Shown here: positions 10,098-21,480 of the stretch, in pieces
Layout: each line of letters begins with the position of its first letter
Numbering within the stretch: the first letter of the stretch is position 1
NCBI RefSeq assembly: GCF_024166365.1
Contig: NC_064822.1
Location: 149,550,823 to 149,614,822 of the forward strand
Reading direction: 5' to 3'
Source: Elephas maximus indicus
Lineage: Eukaryota; Chordata; Mammalia; Proboscidea; Elephantidae
DNA length: 64,000 nt
Notes under the pieces: model-generated
The model's input: only the letters and a program-made list of their open reading frames with translations
The model's database searches: none
Told to the model about the DNA's origin: nothing
Translations under genes and position numbers: made by a program

Positions 10098-11532
10098 TTT
10101 TGATGTTGGAGAGGTTGTAGAGAAACTGGAACACTTATACACTTCTGGTGGGAATGTAAAATGGTACAGCCACTTTGGAAATTGATTTGGCACTTCCTTA
10201 AAAAGCCAGATATAGAACTATCACACAATCCAGTAATCCCACTCCTTGGAATATATATTAGAGAAATAAGAGCCTTTACACAAACATATATGTACACCCA
10301 TGTTCACTGTGGCATTGTTTACAATAGCAAAAAGATGGAAGCAACCACAGTGCCCATCAATGGATGAGTGGATAAATAAATTATGCTATATTTATACAAT
10401 GCAATAATACACATCAATAAAGAACAATGATGACTCCATGAAACATTTTATAACATGGAGGAATCTGGAAGGCATTATGCTGAGTGAAATTAGTCAGTTG
10501 AAAAAGGACAGATATCATATGAGACCACTATTATAAGAACTTAAAAATAGTTAAAACAGAGAAGAAAATATTCTTTGATGGTTACAAGGTGGGGGAGGGA
10601 GAAGGGTTTTCACTAATTAGATAGTATATAAGACCTATTTCAGGTGAAGGGAAATACAACACACAATACAGGAGAGGTCAGCACAACTGGACTAAACCTA
10701 AAGCAAAGAACTTTCCTGAATGAACGTTTTGAAGGCCAGCATAGCAGGGGCAGGGGTTTGGGGACCATGGTTTCAGAGGACAGCTAAGTCAATTGGCATA
10801 ATAAAATCTTTTAAGAAAACATTCTGCATCCCACTTTGGAGAGTGGTGTCTGGGGTCTTAAATGGTAGCAAGTGGCCACCTTAGATGCATCAATTGGTCT
10901 CAACCTACCTGGAGCAAAGGACAATGAAGAACAACAAAGACACAAGGTAATTATGAGCCCAAAAGACAGAAAAGGCCACATAAACCAGAGACTACATCAG
11001 CCTGAGACCAGAAGAACTAGAATGTGCCCAGCTACAACTGATGACTGCCCTGATAAGGAACACAACAGAGAACACCTGAGGGGGCAGGAGAACAATGGGA
11101 TGCAGCCTCAAATTCTCATAAAAAGACCAGACTTAATGGTCTGACTGAGACTGGAAGCACCCTGGTGTTCATGGTCACCAGACCTTCTGTCAGCCCAAGA
11201 CAGGAACCATTCTCAAAGCCAACTCTTCAGACAGGGATTGGACTGGACAATGGGATAGAAAATGATACTGGTGAAGAATGGGCTTCTTGGATCAAGTAGA
11301 CACATGAGACTATGTTGGCATCTCCTGTCTGGAGGGGAAATGAGAGGGCAGAGGGGGTCAGAAGCTAGCTGAATGGACACTAAAAGAGAGAGTGGAGGGA
11401 AAGAGTGTGCTGTCTCATTAGGGGGAGGGCAATGAGGAGTATATAGCAAAGAGTATATAAATTTTTATACGAAAGACTGACTTGACTTGTGAACTTCCAC
11501 TTAAAGCATGATTAAAAAATATATATATATAT
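10098..11532 (+). mobile_element. younger LINE-1, 5'-truncated, with afrotherian-type 3' UTR
   Basis: It starts within ORF2 ('ggagaggttgtagagaaac', 'acttctggtgggaatgta', 'ggcattatgctgagtgaa'), passes the ORF2 end, and continues through a long 3' UTR with blocks such as 'aagtggccacctta' and 'ggtctgactgagactgg', ending in an A/TA-rich tail at 11512-11532. This 3' UTR differs from that of the enclosing older L1 (15.7-16.3 kb) and agrees with my memory of elephant L1 3' UTRs. It lies inside the old L1, and an RTE follows its tail directly. Confidence 0.8.
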
Positions 11533-11713
11533 GGGGAAGAGCTCAAAGCAGAGTGGACCTTAATGGCATGGATGGAATCAAGCTTTCTGGACCCTCCTTT
11601 GTTAATGTGGCAAGGCTCAAAATGACAAGAAACAGCTGCAAACATCCATTAATATTTGGAACATGGAACATACCAAGTATGAATGTAGAAAAACTGGAAA
11701 TCATCAAAATTAG

Positions 11714-12376
11714 ATGAAATACATAAACATTGATATCCTAGGCATTAGTGAGCTGAAATGGACTGGTGTTGACCATTTTGAATCAGGCAATTATATGGTC
11801 TACTATGCCAGGAATGACAACTTGAAGAAGAATGGCATTGCATTCATCATCAAAAAGAACATTTCAAGGTCTATCCTGAAGTACAGCGCTGTCAGTGATG
11901 GTATAATATCCATACATCTACAAGGAAGAGCAGATAATACGACTGTTATTCAAATTTACGCACCAACCGCTAACACCAAAGATGAAGAAATTAAAGACTT
12001 TTACCAACTTCTGCAGTCTGAAGTTGAACAAACATACAATCAGGATGCATTGATAATTACTGATGACTGGAATGCGAAAGTTGGAAACAAAAAAGAAGGA
12101 ACCGTAACTGGAAAATATGGCCTTGGTAATGGAAATGATGATGGGTATTGCATGATAGAATCTTGCAAGACCAAAAACTTCTTCATTGCAAATACCTTTC
12201 TCAACAGCATAAATGACAACTATACATGTGGGCCTTGCCAGATGGAATACACAGGAATTGAATCAATTACATCTGTGGAAAAAGATGATGGAAAAGCTCA
12301 ATATCATCAGCCAGAACAAGGTCAGGGGCCCACCGCGGAACAGACCATTAATTGCTCATATGTAAGTTCAAGTTGA
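11714..12376 (+). pseudogene. RTE endonuclease domain remnant
   Basis: This open segment of 220 codons covers most of the AP-endonuclease domain, which nicks target DNA for target-primed reverse transcription. Visible motifs are ILGISELKWTG near its start, IQIYAPT in the middle and IITDDWNAKVGN, where the family usually has GDWN; the Gly is Asp here. In the +2 direction the frame is lost after about 12,250. The upstream part of the domain is in another frame at 11508-11717. It belongs to the 11,533-14,135 element and is non-functional. Confidence 0.85.
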
Positions 12377-12710
12377 AACTGAAAAAAATTAGAGCAAGTC
12401 CATAAGAGCCAATGTACAACCTTGAACATATCCCACCTGAATTTAGAGACCATCTCAGGAATAGATTTGACATGTTGAACATTAATGATGGAAGACCAGG
12501 TGAGTTGTCAAATGACACTCAAGGACATCATACGTGAAGAAAATAAGAGATCATTAAACAGACAGAAGAGAAAGAAAAGACCAAAATGGTTGTCAGAAGA
12601 GACTCTGAAACTTGCCCTTGCACATCAAGTAGCTAAAGTGAAAGGAAAAAATGATGAAGTAAAAGAGTTGAACAGAAGATTTCAAAGAGAAGCTCAAGAA
12701 GACAAAGAAA

Positions 12711-13686
12711 ATGAATGCAGCCCTGGAAGTGCTCACTCGTATATACCAAGAAATTTGTAAGACAGCTACCTGGCCAATTGACTCAAAGAGATCCATATTT
12801 ATGCCTATTCCCAAGAAAGGTGATCCAACTGAATGCAGAAATTACCGAACAATATCATTAATACTAGATGCGAGTGAAATTTTGCTGAAGATCATTCAAA
12901 ATCCGCTGCAGAAGTACATGGACTACATGGACAGGGAACTCCCAGATATTCAAGCCAGATTCAGAAGAGAACGTGGAACCAGGGACATCATTGTCGATGT
13001 CAGATGGATCCTAGTTGAAAGCGGAGTATACCAGAAAGATGTCTACCTGTGTTTTGACTATGCAAAGGCATTTGACTGTATGGATCATAACAAATTATGG
13101 ATAACATTGCAAAGAATTGAAATTTCAGAACACTTGCTTATGCTCATGAGAAACTTGTACATAGAGTAAGACGCAGTTATTCAAACAGAACAAGGGAATA
13201 CTGCATGGTTTAAAGCCAGGAAAGGTGTGTGTCATGGTTGTATCCTTTCACCATACCTATTCAATCTGTATGCTGAGCAAATAATCTGAGAAGCTGGACT
13301 ATATGAAGAAGAAACTCGGCATCAGGATTGGTAGAAGACTCACTAACAACCTGCATTACCCAGATGATACAACCTTGCTTACTTAAAGTGAAGAGGACTT
13401 GAAGCACTTACTGATGAAGATCAAAGACCACAGCCTGCAGTATGGATTACACTGCAACATAAAGAAAACAAAAATCTTCACAACTGTACCAATAAGCAAC
13501 ATCATGATAAATGAAGAAAACATTGAAATTGTCAAGGATTTCATTTTACTTGGATCCACAATCAACATCCACGGAAGCAGCAGTCAAGAAATCAAAAGAC
13601 ACATTGCACTGGGCAAATCTGCTGCGAAAGACCTCCTTGAATTGTTGAAAAGCAAGATGTCACCTTTAAGACCAAAGTGCATTTGA
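12711..13686 (+). pseudogene. RTE reverse-transcriptase domain remnant
   Basis: The segment 12711-13169 encodes the RT fingers and palm: MPIPKKGDPTECRNYR, then FDYAKAFDCMDHNKLW containing the first catalytic Asp. It ends at a stop at about 13,167. The palm motif usually read as YADD is YPDD here (about 13,350), followed immediately by a stop. The thumb/connection part reads on at 13399-13686 (HLLMKIKDHSLQYGLH). It is inactive by several independent lesions. Confidence 0.85.
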
Positions 13687-14125
13687 CTGAAGCCATAGTG
13701 TTTTCAATTGGTTCGTATGCATGCAAAAGCTGGATGATGAATAAGAAGACAGAAGAACTGACGCCTTTGAATGGTGGTGTTGGTGAAGAATATTGAATAT
13801 ACCACGGACTGCCATAAGAACAAACAAACCTGTCTTGGAGGAAGTATAACCAGAATGATTTTTAGAAGCAAGGGTGGCAAGATTACATGTCACATACTTT
13901 GGACAAGTTATCAGAAGGGATAAATCCATGGGGAAGGGCATCACACTTGGTAAAGCAGAGGGTCATCGAAAAAGAGGAAGACCCTCAAGGAGATGGACTG
14001 ATACAGTGGCTGCCACAATGGGCTCAAATGTAACAATGATTGTGAGGATAGTGCAGGACCCGGTAGTGTTTCATTCTGTTGTACATAGGGTCACTATGAT
14101 TTGAAATCGACTCAAGGGCACCTAA

Positions 14126-14162
14126 CAACAACAACAACAACACACACACACACACACACACA
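14126..14162. repeat. (AAC)n/(AC)n tract after RTE end
   Basis: RTE elements end in short repeats such as (AAC)n. Here this has expanded into an (AC)n microsatellite before the older L1 ORF2 resumes at about 14,172. Confidence 0.9.
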
Positions 14163-14597
14163 AGCTGCAGTTAACATTATACCTAATAGTGAGAAAGTAG
14201 ATGGTCCTCTAGTTTCTCTCAGGGCAAGTAGATGGCTTACCCTAAGACAGGAAAAAAGACAAGGATGTCTCTTATCACCACTTCTATTCAACATCATAAT
14301 GAAAGTCTTAGCTAAAACAATAAGAAAACGAAATAAAACAAAATGTATACAGATTGGGGAGAAAGAAATAAACTCTCTTTGTTCACACATGGTATGATTA
14401 TCTATGTAGAAAATCTCAAAGAATTGACCAAAAAAAAAAAAAAAAAGTGGAAATAATAAGTTTGACTTGACAGCAATGGGTTTATGGCAAGATTTCAGGA
14501 TAAAAAGTTAACATACAAAAGTCAATTGCTTTCCTAAATATAGCAAAGACCAACTGAAATTGAAAATTAAAAACACAACATCAGTTACATTAAACCA

Positions 14598-14750
14598 GAT
14601 GTCATCAATTCTGTCCCAACTCATAGTGACCCCACGTGTTGCAGAATAAAACTGAGCTGCATAGGGTTTTCATGGCTGTGTCCTTTTGGGAGCAGATTAC
14701 CAGGCCTTTCTTCAGAAACACCCCTGGGCGGGTCTGAAAAGCAGCCAAGC
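14598..14750 (-). mobile_element. AfroSINE-related SINE, 'gttttc..tggctg' subfamily
   Basis: The antisense tail 'tcatcaattctgtcccaac' and 'catagtgacccc' are followed by 'tagggttttcatggctg' and 'ccaggcctttcttcaga'. This module distinguishes the subfamily from the short AfroSINE and is seen again at 26.3 and 58.3 kb. It is inserted in old L1 ORF2. Confidence 0.75.
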
Positions 14751-15745
14751 TGTAAAAAGGGGATATCCACATGCAGATGATATGAATCTGGACATAGACC
14801 GTACACCTTTCACAAAAATTAACTTGAAATGGATTGCAGATACAAATGTAAAACATAAAACTGCACAACCTTTAAAAGGTAACATAGGAGAAAACCTAGG
14901 TGACTTTGGTGATGACTTTTTTGATATGACACCAAACAAAAGCACAAACCACGATTTAAAAATTGATAAGTTGGACTTCATTAAAATTAAAAATTTCTGC
15001 TCCGAGAAAGATACTGTGAACAATAAAATGACAAGTCACAGAGTGGGAAAAAATATTTGCAAAATACATAAAGGATAAAGGATTTGTATGTAAATACCAA
15101 AGAACCCTTAAAGCTCATCAATAAGAAAATAAACAACCAAACTTAAAAATGGGGAAGATATCTGAACAGACCTCATCAATGAAGATATATTGGTGGTAAA
15201 CAGACATACAAAAAGATACTCTTTGTCATTAAAAAAAAAAAAAAAAAATTAGAGAACTGGAAATCTAAATAACACTGAGATACCACTACACACCTATCAG
15301 CATGCCTAAAATTCAAAACCATGACAGTACCAAATACTGACGAGGATGTGGGGCAACAGCAACCCTCATTCTTTGCTGGTGGGAATATAAAATGGTGCAG
15401 CCACTTTGGAAGACAGTCTGGCAGTTTCTTACAAAGCTAAACATAGGTTGACCATAAGATACAACAATCATGCTCCTCAGTATTCGCCCAAAGGAGCTGA
15501 GAATTTATATTCACTCAAAAACCTGCACATGAATGTTCATAGCAGCTTTATTCATAAAAAAAAAAAAAAATTCATAATTGCCCCAAATTGGATAAACAAA
15601 CTGTGATACATCGATACAGTGTGAAGTATTATTCAGCAGTAAAAAGAAATGAGCTATCATGCTATAAAAACACATGAAGAAACTTTAAATGCACATTGCT
15701 AAGTGAAAGAAACTAATCTGAAAAGTTATATACTGTGTGATTTCA

Positions 15746-15905
15746 GGAAACCCTGGTGGCGTAGTGCTTAAGAGCTACAGCTGCTAACCAAAAAAAAAAA
15801 AAAAAATTTTTTTTTTTAACCAAAAGGTGGGGCAATTCAATTCTATCCTGTAGGGTTTCAGTGAGTCAGAATTGACTCGATGGCAATGGGTTAGGGTTTA
15901 GTTTG
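15746..15905 (+). mobile_element. AfroSINE with internal A/T insertion
   Basis: It has the head 'aaaccctggtggcgtagtg' and the tail 'gaattgactcgatggcaatg'. The target-site duplication 'gtgtgatttca' is at 15735-15745 and 15906-15916. The B-box region is missing, and a run of about 13 A then 11 T lies between two copies of 'taaccaaaa' (15785-15793 and 15817-15825). It is nested in the 3' UTR of the old L1. Confidence 0.93.
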
Positions 15906-16399
15906 GTGTGATTTCAACTTTATGACATGTTTAGAAAAGACAGTAAAAATCAGTGGTTGCCTGGGGTTCAGTGGGGTTCAGGGGATGAACAGGTAGAATA
16001 CATGACTTTTTTTTTTACACAGGACTTTTTTAGGGAAGTAACACTATTCTGTATAACAAAGTAGTGGTGGATACATAACATTATGCATTTGTCAAATACC
16101 GTAGAACTGCACAACCCATAGAGTTCACTCTAGTATAAACTATGGACTTTGAACTGAAGTTTAAAGGTAATAATGCATTAATTCTGGCTCATCAATTGTA
16201 ATAATTATAGCACACAAATGCAGGATGTTAATGATAGAAGAAAATTCAGGGCTGAGGGAGTATACAGCTGCTGTCTGTAATTGCTGCACAATTTTTTTCT
16301 ATAAATCTAAAACTCCTCTGAAAATAATGTCTATTAAAAATTACCGTGAACAGATTTTTCATTTCAGGAACATACAGATTACCACAACACTCATAGTAG

Positions 16400-16575
16400 C
16401 ATCACAGAATGGTGAATCAGATTCTGGAGTCAGACAACTTGGGTTCTACTGACGTCTATTTCACAGGGTTATTGAAAAATTAAGTAGGGTAAGGCATTTG
16501 AACCCTTAGAACAGTCAATATCTGGCATATGGTAAATACAGGATAAGTGTTTGCTGTGATTATAATGGTGGCAAG
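16400..16575 (+). mobile_element. MIR SINE fragment
   Basis: It contains 'gattctggagtcagacaact', 'gggttattgaaaaattaa' and 'acagtcaatatctggcata', in MIR order. The central part is deleted. Confidence 0.65.
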
Positions 16576-18002
16576 TATCTAGTCAGATATATTTAAGAAC
16601 AGTAAATATGTAGCAACATAATTCTTTAGTTTACTCCTCAATGGATCTCAGAGAGATTTAAAAAATTGCATACATTGCATAAGTAAAGCAATGCAGTTGA
16701 ACATTTTCTTTTTATATGACTAAAAGTTTGTTCTGAAGCCTAGTGTTGTTTTTTTTTTTTTCCCCTTCTGTATTCTGTGGTCTTAGCATCTCTGTTGTAA
16801 AAAAAAGTAAAATATGCATACTGATATTGTAGAGTCATTTTAAATGAATAGAATTATTTACCGAAATTTAACTTGATTTTAGTTATCATTTATTATACAA
16901 TCAGTACTCAGACAATAATAAACATAACAACTGAGTTGCAGTCTGGTAGTTTCTCTTTACTTTTTGAAAGGCTATATTTAACTATGAAAATATTAGAAAA
17001 TCAGTATTAAGGTGCATTAGTGGCTTTTCCTCTCACGTAGAGAGTCCCATTTAAGGGGTCTCTTAACCCTAAATATTAGAGTTGGCAAACCTTGCACCTC
17101 TTGCCAGTGCACTGTATAGTCAAGCAATACAAAATGTTGTACACATAGAAGATACTGTCAGCAGTTTTCAAAGAATGATCCAAGGTTGAAGTAATTTAGT
17201 TGTCTTGAATACTACCTTATTCTGTTTTACAATTTTCATAGTTTTCTTGTTTATCATGATGCAATATCTGATGTTTTCTATTACAACCTTCAAGTTAACC
17301 AAAATATGAAAAAGGGCAGTGCCAATGTGGGCATATGCATTCTACCTGTCAGAGAGTTTATTTGAATTCACCTTCCGTGGTTTCAAATCAGCATCTCTAA
17401 AGCTGTTGCTGAAGGGACAGCTGTAATGTGCTAGAAAACTCGGACAGCGCCAATAGAGCTTTGGAGCAGATCTAAATTTATATTGTGTGTGCCATCTTCA
17501 AATTGTTAAGCCTTTTACTCAATAATCAATATTCCATCCAGTACAATAATGAAATGTAGAAATATTTATGATTGTAATTATGGTGTACTTTCAGTTACAA
17601 GAGGAAGGAAAAGTTACTGCAGAGGTGATGTGATTTAATGAAAAGGCCATTCAAGAAGCAGCTAAGGCTCTCAAATGAGATAACTTGAAAGCATGCGGGC
17701 GGCGGGGGAGATAAAGTGTTATGCAAACTCATGGTGTCAATATTAAAAGCCTAAAATGTTCATTTTTAACAGAGCTCATGTATTTGGGGGCTATCACAAT
17801 AGCATTAAGAATTGTTCGGTCAAAACAGTAATATATGGTTCCGTGGGAAACACTAAGACCCATATTTCTACCTCGAACTTGAAATCTATTGCTTTTGTGA
17901 TTTTAAGGTTGACCCTTAACATTCTTTCAACACACAATCTTTTAAACTTCGTTTGCTTTTATATAGTGGTGTTCTGTTGGCATTCTTGTCTTTTTCTTTC
18001 AG
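16576..18002. other. repeat-poor stretch with conserved-looking block
   Basis: I recognise no transposon here. The part at 17320-17590 has balanced composition with many TAAT/ATTA cores and an E-box (cagctg), the look of a developmental conserved non-coding element. This is an impression from composition only. A GC-rich patch 'gcgggcggcggggg' lies near 17,697-17,710. Confidence 0.3.
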
Positions 18003-18104
18003 AAAATGTGCCACAGCGCTGCATTATTAAAACCAGACAGGATCCGAAAGGGTCAGAAGAGGCTGTGACAAACCTTGGTTCAGTTTCAGTGGAATAAGTG
18101 CAAG
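18003..18104 (+). other. exon-like segment with splice-site-like ends
   Basis: The 102-bp segment is preceded by a pyrimidine tract ending in AG at 18001-18002 and followed by 'caag|gtaatt', a fair donor. One frame is open across it until a TAA at 18095-18097, encoding about 30 residues including VPQRCIIKTRQDPKG. I do not recognise the protein. It could be a 3'-terminal, non-coding or stop-containing (poison) exon, or chance. No neighbouring exons were identified. Confidence 0.25.
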
Positions 18105-18414
18105 GTAATTGTCCCAAAGTCATCCCTTTTTGAATGTGTCAGTAAATCTGGCTTCGATAACAAGAAAATTTGCCTTCATGGAAGCCCGTGCAGGAAGAGA
18201 TATGCCTACATTCGCCGTTAAATTTCAGGTTACACAGAAATTTCAGAGGGCTGGCAAAAGCCTTAAGTTATCTGAAGAAAGCCCTGTATCTTTTTTTTTT
18301 TTTGACATTTGAATGCATTTCAAAGTATATTTTTACAATTGACATTAATAATATCATTATCTTTTTGTATTTATTTTATACCCTTTCAATGTGAAGTTCA
18401 GAAATCGCCATAAA

Positions 18415-18530
18415 AATGATCTCATTAATCTTCAGACCACCTTTATGTGGAACATAGTGGGAAAAATGTTACCCTCTTACAGAGGGAGAAAAATAAAGTA
18501 TAAAGGGCTTAGGTGAACTGCAGTTAAACC
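18415..18530 (-). mobile_element. MIR SINE fragment
   Basis: Antisense MIR order is seen: 'ctcattaatcttcagacca', 'ttaccctcttacagaggga' and the trailing head-side region. Diverged. Confidence 0.5.
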
Positions 18531-18559
18531 AGTCCAGTGGGACATCCAGATGTACAACC

Positions 18560-18770
18560 AAGGTTTCCTACTTCTTTTCCCTTTATTTCATTCTAATAAT
18601 AGCATCGTAGTTCTTTTAACTTTCTTCATTATATCCCTCTCTCCTAAACGAAAACATGAGTTACTTCAAACAGGAGACACAAAATACAATGTTTTTGTTT
18701 TAAATTATATTTCTACACCCCAGCCCAATGTACAGGAAGCAATCAATAAATGTGTATTAAATCAAATTAA
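18560..18770 (+). mobile_element. LINE-2 3' end fragment
   Basis: The pyrimidine-rich body ends with 'caatcaataaatgtgtatta', which corresponds to the L2 terminal region before its short 3' repeat. Confidence 0.45.
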
Positions 18771-19331
18771 ATTAAGCTGGTTTTGTCTTTCATTTAAAAT
18801 ATACGTGCATTTTTTAAAAATTCAAACACTGAAAAAGGGTTATATGGTGAAAAGTAGGTCTTTCCTATTCAGCTACATAGTCCATGACGCAGAGGCAAAT
18901 GCCCCTAACATTTTCTTTTCTTATGTATCTTTACAGACACGTTCATGCATATTAATGAGTCTGTGTGTCTTTGTGTTCATTTTAGAACCAGTGGGAGCAA
19001 AATAAACACAGATTTTTTTTTTTTAAATAATAAAACAATATTTATTAGATAATTCTTTTTGAAAACTACTTGGAAATGATTTCAGAATTAAAGTAGCAAG
19101 AATAAAAATAGTGTAAAGGACATCCACACACTCTTTACATAGATTCAGCTATTACTGACATGGTTTGGTCCCTGTCTCTTTCTCTCCTACCCTCCCTCTC
19201 ACTTTCCTTCTCTCCTAAATAGTCCGAGGTTAGGATGCAAACATTATAGTTTTTTTATCCCTAAGCGTTTTTATTTCCTAAAAATAATGATATTCTCTTA
19301 TATAACCACAGAAAATTCTCAAGTGCAGGTA
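18771..19331. other. unassigned, probably containing an ancient LINE fragment
   Basis: The part at 19040-19331 ('tagcaagaataaaaatag', 'ctttacatagattcagct', 'attctcttatataaccaca') resembles the antisense tail of an old L1/L2-like LINE, but I cannot name it. The first part is unassigned. Confidence 0.3.
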
Positions 19332-19505
19332 CCCTATTTTTACACAAATAACAAATGTGTTCTGTTTTTTTGCCAACCCTTCAGCCCCTGCCCCAGGTAT
19401 TTTCCCTAAGCGCTATATTAATTTTTTTTTTTAAATACTTGACAGGGGAAGGGCGTGGTTCTCAACAAAATGCAGAACATGCATGTTGCCTGCACAAAAA
19501 TACCG
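19332..19505. mobile_element. hyper-palindromic TA-flanked MITE, copy 1
   Basis: The left arm starts 'ccctatttttacacaaata'. The right arm, read in reverse complement, starts 'cggtatttttgtgcagg'. The inner parts 'cagcccctgccccaggtat' and 'gacaggggaagggcgtgg' pair loosely around a T run. TA lies at 19330-19331 and 19506-19507. At 174 bp it is the most diverged of the two-armed copies. Confidence 0.7.
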
Positions 19506-19606
19506 TAATTCAATATTGCTATACTACTTTAAATAATACATATCTGCATGTCAGTTGTCTATTGACCCCCCAGTTGTTATGTCTCTAAAAAACAAAAAAC
19601 AAACAA

Positions 19607-19758
19607 GCTTGTTGCCCTCAAGTCGATTCTGATTCATAGTGGACCTATAGGATAGAGTAGAACTGCCCCATAGGGTTTTCAAGGAGCACTTGGTGAATTC
19701 AAACTGCCAACTTTTGGTTAACAGCCATAGCTCTTAACCAGTAGCCACCAGGTTTTCC
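19607..19758 (-). mobile_element. AfroSINE, short subfamily
   Basis: The antisense copy is complete: tail 'gttgccctcaagtcgattc', middle 'tagaactgccccatagggt', and head 'ttaaccagtagccaccagg'. Confidence 0.92.
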
Positions 19759-19982
19759 ATATCTCTTTAATTTGGCTCATATCTGAAACTTTCTTTGTCT
19801 TTTACGCCATTAACAATTTTGGAAAATGCAACCTCCTTCCCCCTACCCACCCCCCCACCCCCCGCTTTTTAATAGAATATTCCTCATTTTGGGTTTGCCT
19901 GATGTTTACTCCTGATCAGTTTTGGATCATGCATCCAGATAAAAATAATACCTAGTGATCATTTTTCTTCTCTAGGAGTCAG

Positions 19983-20205
19983 ATGGAGTCCCTGGGTGGT
20001 ACAAAACATTAGGGACTGGACTACTAGCTGAAAGGCTGGTGGTTCAAATCCATGTAGAGTGGCCACGAAAGAAAGGCCTGGAATCTGCTTCTGAAAGGTT
20101 ACAGCTTTGGAAACCCTGAGAAGTGCAGCTCTATTCTGCAATACGTGGTGTCCCTGTGAGTTGGAGTTGACTTGACTGCAACTTTTTTTGTTTTGGTTTT
20201 TGGGA
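19983..20205 (+). mobile_element. AfroSINE, extended subfamily
   Basis: The head is 'ggagtccctgggtggtaca'. The extra module 'gaaaggcctggaatctgct' and 'ggttacagctttggaaacc' precedes the common tail, ending in 'gttttggtttttgg'. 'aggagtca' duplicates the target at 19974-19981 and 20206-20213. Confidence 0.92.
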
Positions 20206-20213
20206 AGGAGTCA

Positions 20214-20640
20214 AATCTGGAGGCATACAATGTCCATCTACCTTGCACTGGTGATGATAATTTTGAAAATCCAGTCAAGATGTTGTTTCATTTTTTCCAA
20301 GGTATAATAACTATTTTCACTCTCCTTTGAAAGTAATAGGCAGTCTCTGGGGAGTTACTTTAAGATCATATAAATATCCTGCTCCATATCAAAGATTTTC
20401 TCCCTAGATGTAGCATCCATTGATGATTCCTACCTGATCAAATCTTTACTACAATAGATGCAGAATGATAATCTGCCCACTCCCAACCTCCATATTTCAT
20501 AGTTCGCCTTCTGTGTTCTAGTATAAAAAAGAGTCATCTCTTTTATGCAATTCATTATCTGCTAATTATCAGTATGGATTCATGAATTATTATTCTTTTT
20601 AATAGTTTATAACTTATTACTGTACTTAATTATTTTGGTT
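20214..20640. other. unassigned DNA
   Basis: No gene or repeat was recognised. Confidence 0.3.
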
Positions 20641-21480
20641 CTCAATTTTTCCCAGATTTTGTCAAGGTCCCATCCCTTAGTGTCTAGGAGGCCTCACATA
20701 GGGACAGAGCTGCCCTGCCCAAGAAGAAAGTCAGCTGGAATCAGCAAAAAAAATGCCTTCGACAGCTGATTCAGAATTGGCCTCAGATCCCAAATCTGCT
20801 TGACTCCTATGTATGGGAAAGATCTTTATAAAATGCCACCTAAACATCCTCCAGCCCTAACTGCAGGTAGTTAACCACATGTCAAAGCAGCCTGGTCTAA
20901 CAATATAGACAAGCTTTAGCCTTGGTCTGACCAGCAGCCTCTCTTGGTCCCACCATGCCACTCTTCCCAAGACACTGTCATAAGTTTGGTCAAACTCCAT
21001 TTTATTGATTTCAACAGTATCCATTTTAGTTTGGTCAACTTAGAGGCCTGCATGAACAGCATGTGGCTGTTTCCCACTAGGCACCCCCAACACCTCCTAA
21101 TTTACTTTTATGGTGACCTAGATAACCGCCTATGAGTGGCCAGGACATAGGTTGGGTCTTCACGTTACTCCACCCAAAACACTGTGTGCTATGCTAATAA
21201 GATCCCTACACAGACCACCCCACCACCCACCTTTAACTATTTCAACACCCCACCTTTAAATGACCCAAATAAGAACTTAGCCTCCACCGTCGGAACCTAT
21301 AAAGGATGTGCTGTAGGTCCACCATCTTGCTCTCTTTTTACCTATGCAGTCCCCACATGGCCCTTGGGCACACCATGTTCCTATCAGGACCTGACAGTAT
21401 AATAAAGTTCTTCTTTCCAATACCTGCTTGTTATGGAAGCCTGACTTAGCAGAGCTGGTGAATTCAGTCCTTCAACACAG
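20641..21480 (+). mobile_element. LTR-like region (endogenous retroviral, class not settled)
   Basis: The C-rich 3' half has LTR organisation: a TATA-like 'cctataaagga' at about 21,297, a polyadenylation motif 'aataaag' at about 21,401, and a terminal ...CA near 21,478. The 5' boundary is uncertain; a TG start near 20,976 is also possible. No coding remnant was seen. The family was not recognised. An ERV1-type LTR is my best guess. Confidence 0.4.

Larger units (their letters stand above)
11533..14135 (+). mobile_element. RTE-type LINE, 2.6 kb, copy with internal deletion
   Basis: This is a non-LTR retrotransposon of the RTE/BovB-like clade with one reading frame (AP-type endonuclease then reverse transcriptase). 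It starts about 240 bp inside the element relative to the copy at 37.26 kb. About 350 bp are missing at around 12,705, corresponding to roughly 38,685-39,033 of the other copy. It ends in '(aac)n' at 14126-14141. It sits directly on the A-rich tail of the preceding L1, a common landing site. Its frame is broken by stops and frameshifts. Confidence 0.9.
6005..16341 (+). mobile_element. old LINE-1 (L1M-like) split by nested insertions
   Basis: The collinear L1 pieces are 5' UTR-like DNA (about 6005-6390 and 7320-7555), ORF1 remnants (about 7640-8560, interrupted at 8006-8189), the inter-ORF region, the ORF2 endonuclease start (about 8990-9674 and 10043-10097), distal ORF2 (14172-15690) and an L1M-type 3' UTR ending 'cctctgaaaataatgtctatt' near 16341. 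About 1.3 kb of ORF2 covering the RT core is missing between 10097 and 14172. Inserted elements are listed separately. All frames are broken. The order of nesting makes this L1 older than every element inside it. Confidence 0.75.

Noticed and set aside
11714..13686. Open frames with endonuclease and reverse-transcriptase similarity as a host gene
   Set aside because: They are interrupted, lie within a repeated RTE element with a second diverged copy at 37-40 kb, and carry broken catalytic motifs.
14112..14390. Minus-strand frame ending in a Cys/Val repeat (about 92 codons)
   Set aside because: The repeat is a translation of the (AC)n microsatellite after the RTE end, and the rest is antisense L1 ORF2.
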